From UBA8337 sp963932545 (lineage in GTDB: Bacteria; Pseudomonadota; Alphaproteobacteria; RS24): 64,000 bases of DNA. The stretch lies in contig CAWVRH010000011.1 in the NCBI GenBank assembly GCA_963932545.1, forward strand, positions 5,966 to 69,965. The letters are read 5' to 3'. The notes beneath the pieces were generated by a model. That model did no database searches and was not told the origin of the DNA. It was given only the letters and a program-made list of their open reading frames with translations. This document shows positions 61,457-64,000 of this stretch, in pieces (position 1 is the stretch's first letter; the number at the start of each line of letters is the position of its first letter). Both the position numbers and the translations under genes were made by a program.

Positions 61457-61759
61457 ATGACTAAATTTTCAAAAATAATTCCTGTAATCGCAATTGGTGT
61501 AGCTCTCACCGTTAGTGCTTGCTCCAAACAGACATTTGTTCTGGACGATGGCGGTTCTCGCGTAGCTAAGGACGCATCTAGCGTTTTCTTTGTTGCCGGT
61601 ATTGGCCAAAGCCAAAGAATTAACGTTGCTCAAATCTGTGGCGGCAAAGGAAATGTTGCTTCCGTAGAAGCCCAACTAACATTCATGAACGGCCTAATTA
61701 GGGTTTTAACGAGCGGCATCGTTTCACCGCGCCAGTATCGTGTTGTTTGCAACCGCTAG
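61457..61759 (+). CDS. Bor family lipoprotein
   Basis: A 100-aa lipoprotein. The signal peptide ends at lipobox VSAC with Cys22. The mature part matches the lambda Bor/Iss family throughout: KQTFVLDDGGSRVAKDASSVFFVAGIGQSQRINVAQICGGKGNVASVEAQLTFMNGLIRVLTSGIVSPRQYRVVC. Bor proteins are surface lipoproteins known in phage lambda and E. coli serum resistance. A rho-independent terminator follows. The role in an alphaproteobacterium is unknown; signs of prophage are absent. Confidence 0.85.
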   Translation: MTKFSKIIPVIAIGVALTVSACSKQTFVLDDGGSRVAKDASSVFFVAGIGQSQRINVAQICGGKGNVASVEAQLTFMNGLIRVLTSGIVSPRQYRVVCNR

Positions 61760-61766
61760 TGAAACC

Positions 61767-61798
61767 GGCAGCGCTGGATACGGCGCTGCCACTTTTTT
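61767..61798 (+). terminator. Rho-independent terminator after the Bor-family gene
   Basis: GGCAGCGC at 61767-61774 pairs perfectly with GCGCTGCC at 61783-61790, loop TGGATACG, followed by AC and six T (61793-61798). It lies seven bases past the stop and 22 bp before the next ATG. Confidence 0.9.
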
Positions 61799-61819
61799 AA
61801 CAAACAGGAATAAAACATA

Positions 61820-62158
61820 ATGAAAAAAACACTGATTATTCTTCTTACTTCCGTTGTCTTAGTCTCATGCGTTGGCAGGTACCCCAGCCCAATTTCAGCA
61901 ACGCATGCCTCAGATCAAAAAATTTCATGCAGTAGAATCAGCAGCGAATTGGCTTTCCACGACAGAGCGCAATTCAATTTGCAGATAGAACGCAGCCGCA
62001 TCAACAGGCATAATCTTACCATGGGCATCGCAGGATTTTTTGTGTTAATACCGCTGTTCTTCCTGAATATAAGCGACGCACCAGAGATAGAACAATATGC
62101 GATTGCTAGACGTATGAACAAGCTGCAAGATTTGCAAACGAGAAAAGGCTGCAACTAA
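61820..62158 (+). CDS. Small lipoprotein with C-terminal membrane segment, unknown
   Basis: A 112-aa protein with a lipoprotein signal (LVLVSCVG, Cys17) and one membrane segment (LTMGIAGFFVLIPLFFLNIS) before a charged tail (APEIEQYAIARRMNKLQDLQTRKGC). This layout recurs in small lipoproteins found near Bor genes, but I cannot name a family with confidence. The gene follows a terminator, so it may have a separate promoter or depend on readthrough. Confidence 0.7.
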   Translation: MKKTLIILLTSVVLVSCVGRYPSPISATHASDQKISCSRISSELAFHDRAQFNLQIERSRINRHNLTMGIAGFFVLIPLFFLNISDAPEIEQYAIARRMNKLQDLQTRKGCN

Positions 62159-62300
62159 CAGAAACACAAATCAGCTTTCGGTTAAAGGCAGTCCGCGAAC
62201 TTTTCAAAGGTTATATCGCGCGGCTGCCCTTTCTTTATCCTCGCTAGCGCTTATGCTCCTCAATATCAAAATTGTTTACACTAAGAATAAGGGGAACCCC

Positions 62301-62837
62301 ATGCTTCGTATTTTGACAATTAGTAGTTTTGTTTTAGTAACCGCCTGCGCCACGCCGGGCGAAGGGGACCGAGCGGGGTCGTTTTCGGCTGGCCAAGTCA
62401 ACCAGCGCCAGCAAGTTAAAATTATCTCTATCCTCTCCGTCCTACCCGCAAAAGTCACTGTCTCCAATCGGCGAAATCAAGACCTTGCCTCTGGCATAGG
62501 TGCCGTGGTGGGGGGCATTTTGGGTGTCGCCATTGGCCACGATAACAACCGCTCTTCGGGCGGCGGAACGCTCGGCGTCATTGCTGGCTCTGAAGCCGGA
62601 CGTCTTGGACAAGGCTCAACCAAACTGGTCGATGGAATACAAATTATCTACCGCGACGGCGACGAGACTTTGTCTTCTGCCCAAGTTGCGCGCCCTTGCG
62701 ACTATGCGCTTGGGCAAGCGCTGATGACCTTTGTCGGTGATACCGAGACCCGCATTCAATCCAACCATGACTGCGTCAAAGGCCAAGAGCAGCAGGTCGG
62801 CCAAGTCAGCACCATGCAAGGGGTCACTTTAAACTAG
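62301..62837 (+). CDS. Glycine-zipper outer-membrane lipoprotein
   Basis: A 178-aa lipoprotein: signal and lipobox VTAC (Cys16), then a glycine-zipper stretch (ASGIGAVVGGILGVAIGHD, GGGTLGVIAGSEAGRLG) like that of SlyB/Rick_17kDa proteins, and a beta-rich C-terminal part (STKLVDGIQIIYRDGDETLSSAQVARPCDY). ATG at 62301 has AAGGGGAA upstream; an earlier in-frame ATG at 62253 would not begin with a signal peptide. A role in envelope integrity is inferred from the family. The gap 62159-62300 shows nothing else. Confidence 0.8.
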   Translation: MLRILTISSFVLVTACATPGEGDRAGSFSAGQVNQRQQVKIISILSVLPAKVTVSNRRNQDLASGIGAVVGGILGVAIGHDNNRSSGGGTLGVIAGSEAGRLGQGSTKLVDGIQIIYRDGDETLSSAQVARPCDYALGQALMTFVGDTETRIQSNHDCVKGQEQQVGQVSTMQGVTLN

Positions 62838-62851
62838 GCGCCTTTTTTGGC

Positions 62852-62887
62852 AAAAAAAGGGCGGCACTCGTTTTCGCGAGGCCGCCC
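62852..62887 (-). terminator. Rho-independent terminator of ilvC
   Basis: GGGCGGC at 62859-62865 pairs with GCCGCCC at 62881-62887, with inner CTCG/CGAG; seven A at 62852-62858 become the U-tract on the minus strand. It lies 22 bp past the ilvC stop and would also halt rightward transcripts poorly, as no T run follows on the plus side. Confidence 0.92.
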
Positions 62888-62909
62888 TATTGTCTAGCTG
62901 AAATCAGCT

Positions 62910-63920
62910 TTAGTTTTTGCTTTGGTCAACCAGTTGATTGGCCGAGATCCAAGGCATTTTACTGCGCAAATCGGCGCCGACTTTTTCAATCGGGTGCGCG
63001 TCATTTACTTTGCGGAATTCTTTGATCTCTTCTTGACCACCCTGCATCCAGCGATCGGTAAACTTGCCGGATTGAATATCCTCAAGGATTTTCTTCATCT
63101 CAGCTTTAGTATCGCTCGTGACAACGCGAGGGCCCGACACATATTCACCGAACTCGGCTGTGTTGGAAATCGAGTAATTCATGTTCGAAATGCCGCCTTC
63201 GTAAATCAGGTCGACGATGAGTTTCACTTCGTGCAGGCACTCGAAATAGGCCATCTCGGCTGGGTAACCAGCTTCCGTCAGCGTTTCGTAACCCGCTTTA
63301 ATCAGCTCAACAACACCGCCGCACAAAACAGCTTGCTCGCCGAACAAGTCGGTTTCGCACTCGTCGCGGAACGTGGTCTCGATGATGCCCGAACGACCGC
63401 CGCCCACGCCACATGCGTAAGACATAGCCAATTCACGAGCCGAACCCGAAGCGTCTTGAGCTACAGCTACCAGACATGGCACGCCGCCGCCTTTGGCGTA
63501 TTCGCCGCGCACGGTGTGGCCAGGGCCTTTCGGCGCTACCATCGACACATCCAAATCTGGACGCGCTTGGATGAGACCGAAGTGAATGGCCAAGCCGTGA
63601 GCAAACATCAAAGTGCCACCTTCGCGGATGTTCTCTGCGATGTCAGCGTTGTAAATGTCTTTTTGCAATTCATCTGGCGTCAGGATCATCACGATATCGG
63701 CCCAAGCAGAGGCCTCAGCAATGGTTTTTACAGCGATACCTTCAGCTTCGGCTTTGGCTGCCGAAGCAGAGCCGGCGCGCAGGCCAACACAGATATCGGT
63801 AACACCGCTATCGCGCAAGTTCAGCAAATGCGCGTGGCCTTGCGAACCATAGCCAATCACAGCTACTTTTTTGCCTTTAATCAGGTTTACATCCGCATCG
63901 CGGTCATACAGCATTTCCAT
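62910..63920 (-). CDS. ilvC: Ketol-acid reductoisomerase
   Basis: A 336-aa class I enzyme of valine and isoleucine synthesis. The N-terminal NADPH domain has KGKKVAVIGYGSQGHAHLLNL, with MVAPKGPGHTVRGEYAKGGGVPCLVAVAQDASG; the knotted C-terminal domain has ETTFRDECETDLFGEQAVLCGGVVELIKAGYETLTEAGYPAEMAYFECLHEVKLIVDLIYEGGI with the magnesium ligands. The start at 63920 has AAGGA 8 bases upstream. It probably follows ilvH on the same strand. Confidence 0.98.
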   Translation of the reverse strand: MEMLYDRDADVNLIKGKKVAVIGYGSQGHAHLLNLRDSGVTDICVGLRAGSASAAKAEAEGIAVKTIAEASAWADIVMILTPDELQKDIYNADIAENIREGGTLMFAHGLAIHFGLIQARPDLDVSMVAPKGPGHTVRGEYAKGGGVPCLVAVAQDASGSARELAMSYACGVGGGRSGIIETTFRDECETDLFGEQAVLCGGVVELIKAGYETLTEAGYPAEMAYFECLHEVKLIVDLIYEGGISNMNYSISNTAEFGEYVSGPRVVTSDTKAEMKKILEDIQSGKFTDRWMQGGQEEIKEFRKVNDAHPIEKVGADLRSKMPWISANQLVDQSKN

Positions 63921-63972
63921 CCATCTATTCCTTAAAGTCTGGTTAGGGTTTACGTAAAATTACAGGAGCTCT

Positions 63973-64000
63973 TTACATGGTCTCCGGGCCGCGAGAGATA
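63973..64000 (-). CDS. ilvH: Probable acetolactate synthase small subunit, C-terminal fragment
   Basis: Only nine codons are visible: the frame entering from the right edge ends ISRGPETM before a TAA at 63973-63975. That ending is typical of alphaproteobacterial IlvH/IlvN proteins, which usually stand just upstream of ilvC. The match is short, so synteny carries much of the call. Confidence 0.55.

Noticed and set aside
62922..63935. A 337-aa open frame antisense to ilvC
   Set aside because: It mirrors the ilvC codons on the other strand, has no recognisable domain and no upstream Shine-Dalgarno; ilvC is certain.
1..64000. tRNA, rRNA, CRISPR and insertion elements
   Set aside because: I looked for cloverleaf-like stretches, repeat-spacer arrays and transposase motifs in the gaps and found none; the gaps are short and mostly accounted for.

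Overview
The window is gene-dense chromosomal DNA from an alphaproteobacterium, probably a free-living aerobe. The lineage rests on several independent signs: an imuA-imuB-dnaE2 SOS mutagenesis cassette behind a GTTC-N7-GTTC LexA site, a C4-pathway 5-aminolevulinate synthase beside ferrochelatase, a petABC bc1 operon, a UbiK/BMFP protein, ELM1-like, MidA/NDUFAF7-like, DUF1285 and DUF6111 proteins, and a DnaG whose zinc-finger ligands have mostly been lost. I cannot place it to genus. I see no rRNA, tRNA, CRISPR array, insertion sequence or prophage. Both ends cut through genes (rpoD at the left, probably ilvH at the right).

Layout. 0-8 kb: the GatB/YqeY-dnaG-rpoD set (minus), then carAB behind a leader with a short ORF and U-tract, and greA. 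8-11 kb: an Lrp regulator, an ELM1-like protein and thioredoxin reductase. 10.7-16.5 kb: the SOS cassette. 16.5-22.7 kb: a methyltransferase, ilvE, a MarR/OmpR/histidine-kinase operon (similar in arrangement to petPR), proC, YbjN and ubiK. 22.7-29.3 kb: lgt, midA-like, pgeF, prs, rplY, pth, ychF. 29.4-33.1 kb: petABC and hemF. 33.1-36.6 kb: a tightly overlapping DUF1285-Nudix-DUF6111-cca operon, then a GNAT gene with a 15-bp minisatellite. 36.7-43 kb: a Na+/Ca2+ exchanger-type carrier and a four-gene acyl-CoA catabolic cassette. 43-48.6 kb: hemA-hemH, an MFS carrier, a DUF3108 protein and glutaredoxin. 48.6-55.6 kb: the rod-shape operon mreB-mreC-mreD-mrdA-rodA and an M20 peptidase. 55.6-57.5 kb: leuA with a leucine-rich leader peptide. 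57.6-61.2 kb: a LysR regulator and a bufferin-type RiPP operon (bufA-bufB-bufC-doxX). 61.4-62.9 kb: three small lipoproteins, one of the lambda Bor family. 62.9-64 kb: ilvC and the probable ilvH end.

How the parts fit. Branched-chain amino-acid synthesis recurs (ilvE, leuA, ilvC, probable ilvH); the leuA leader has a leucine/isoleucine codon cluster just before a 9-bp hairpin, which points to attenuation. Haem supply (hemA, hemH, hemF) matches the cytochrome bc1 complex encoded here. Pyrimidine and nucleotide supply is represented by carAB and prs. The bufferin operon is the most unusual metabolic module: a secreted four-cysteine precursor, an MNIO (DUF692) enzyme, its DUF2063 partner and a DoxX membrane protein, expected to make a copper-binding modified peptide.

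A recurring oddity is short perfect or near-perfect tandem duplications (8, 12, 13, 15 and 27 bp), both inside genes (cca, the GNAT gene, the 5' end of ilvE) and between genes (upstream of ilvE, GNAT and lysR). No wholly unknown multigene system is obvious. The best candidates for follow-up are the bufferin operon, the carA and leuA leaders, the TGCAA octamer array and the GNAT minisatellite.
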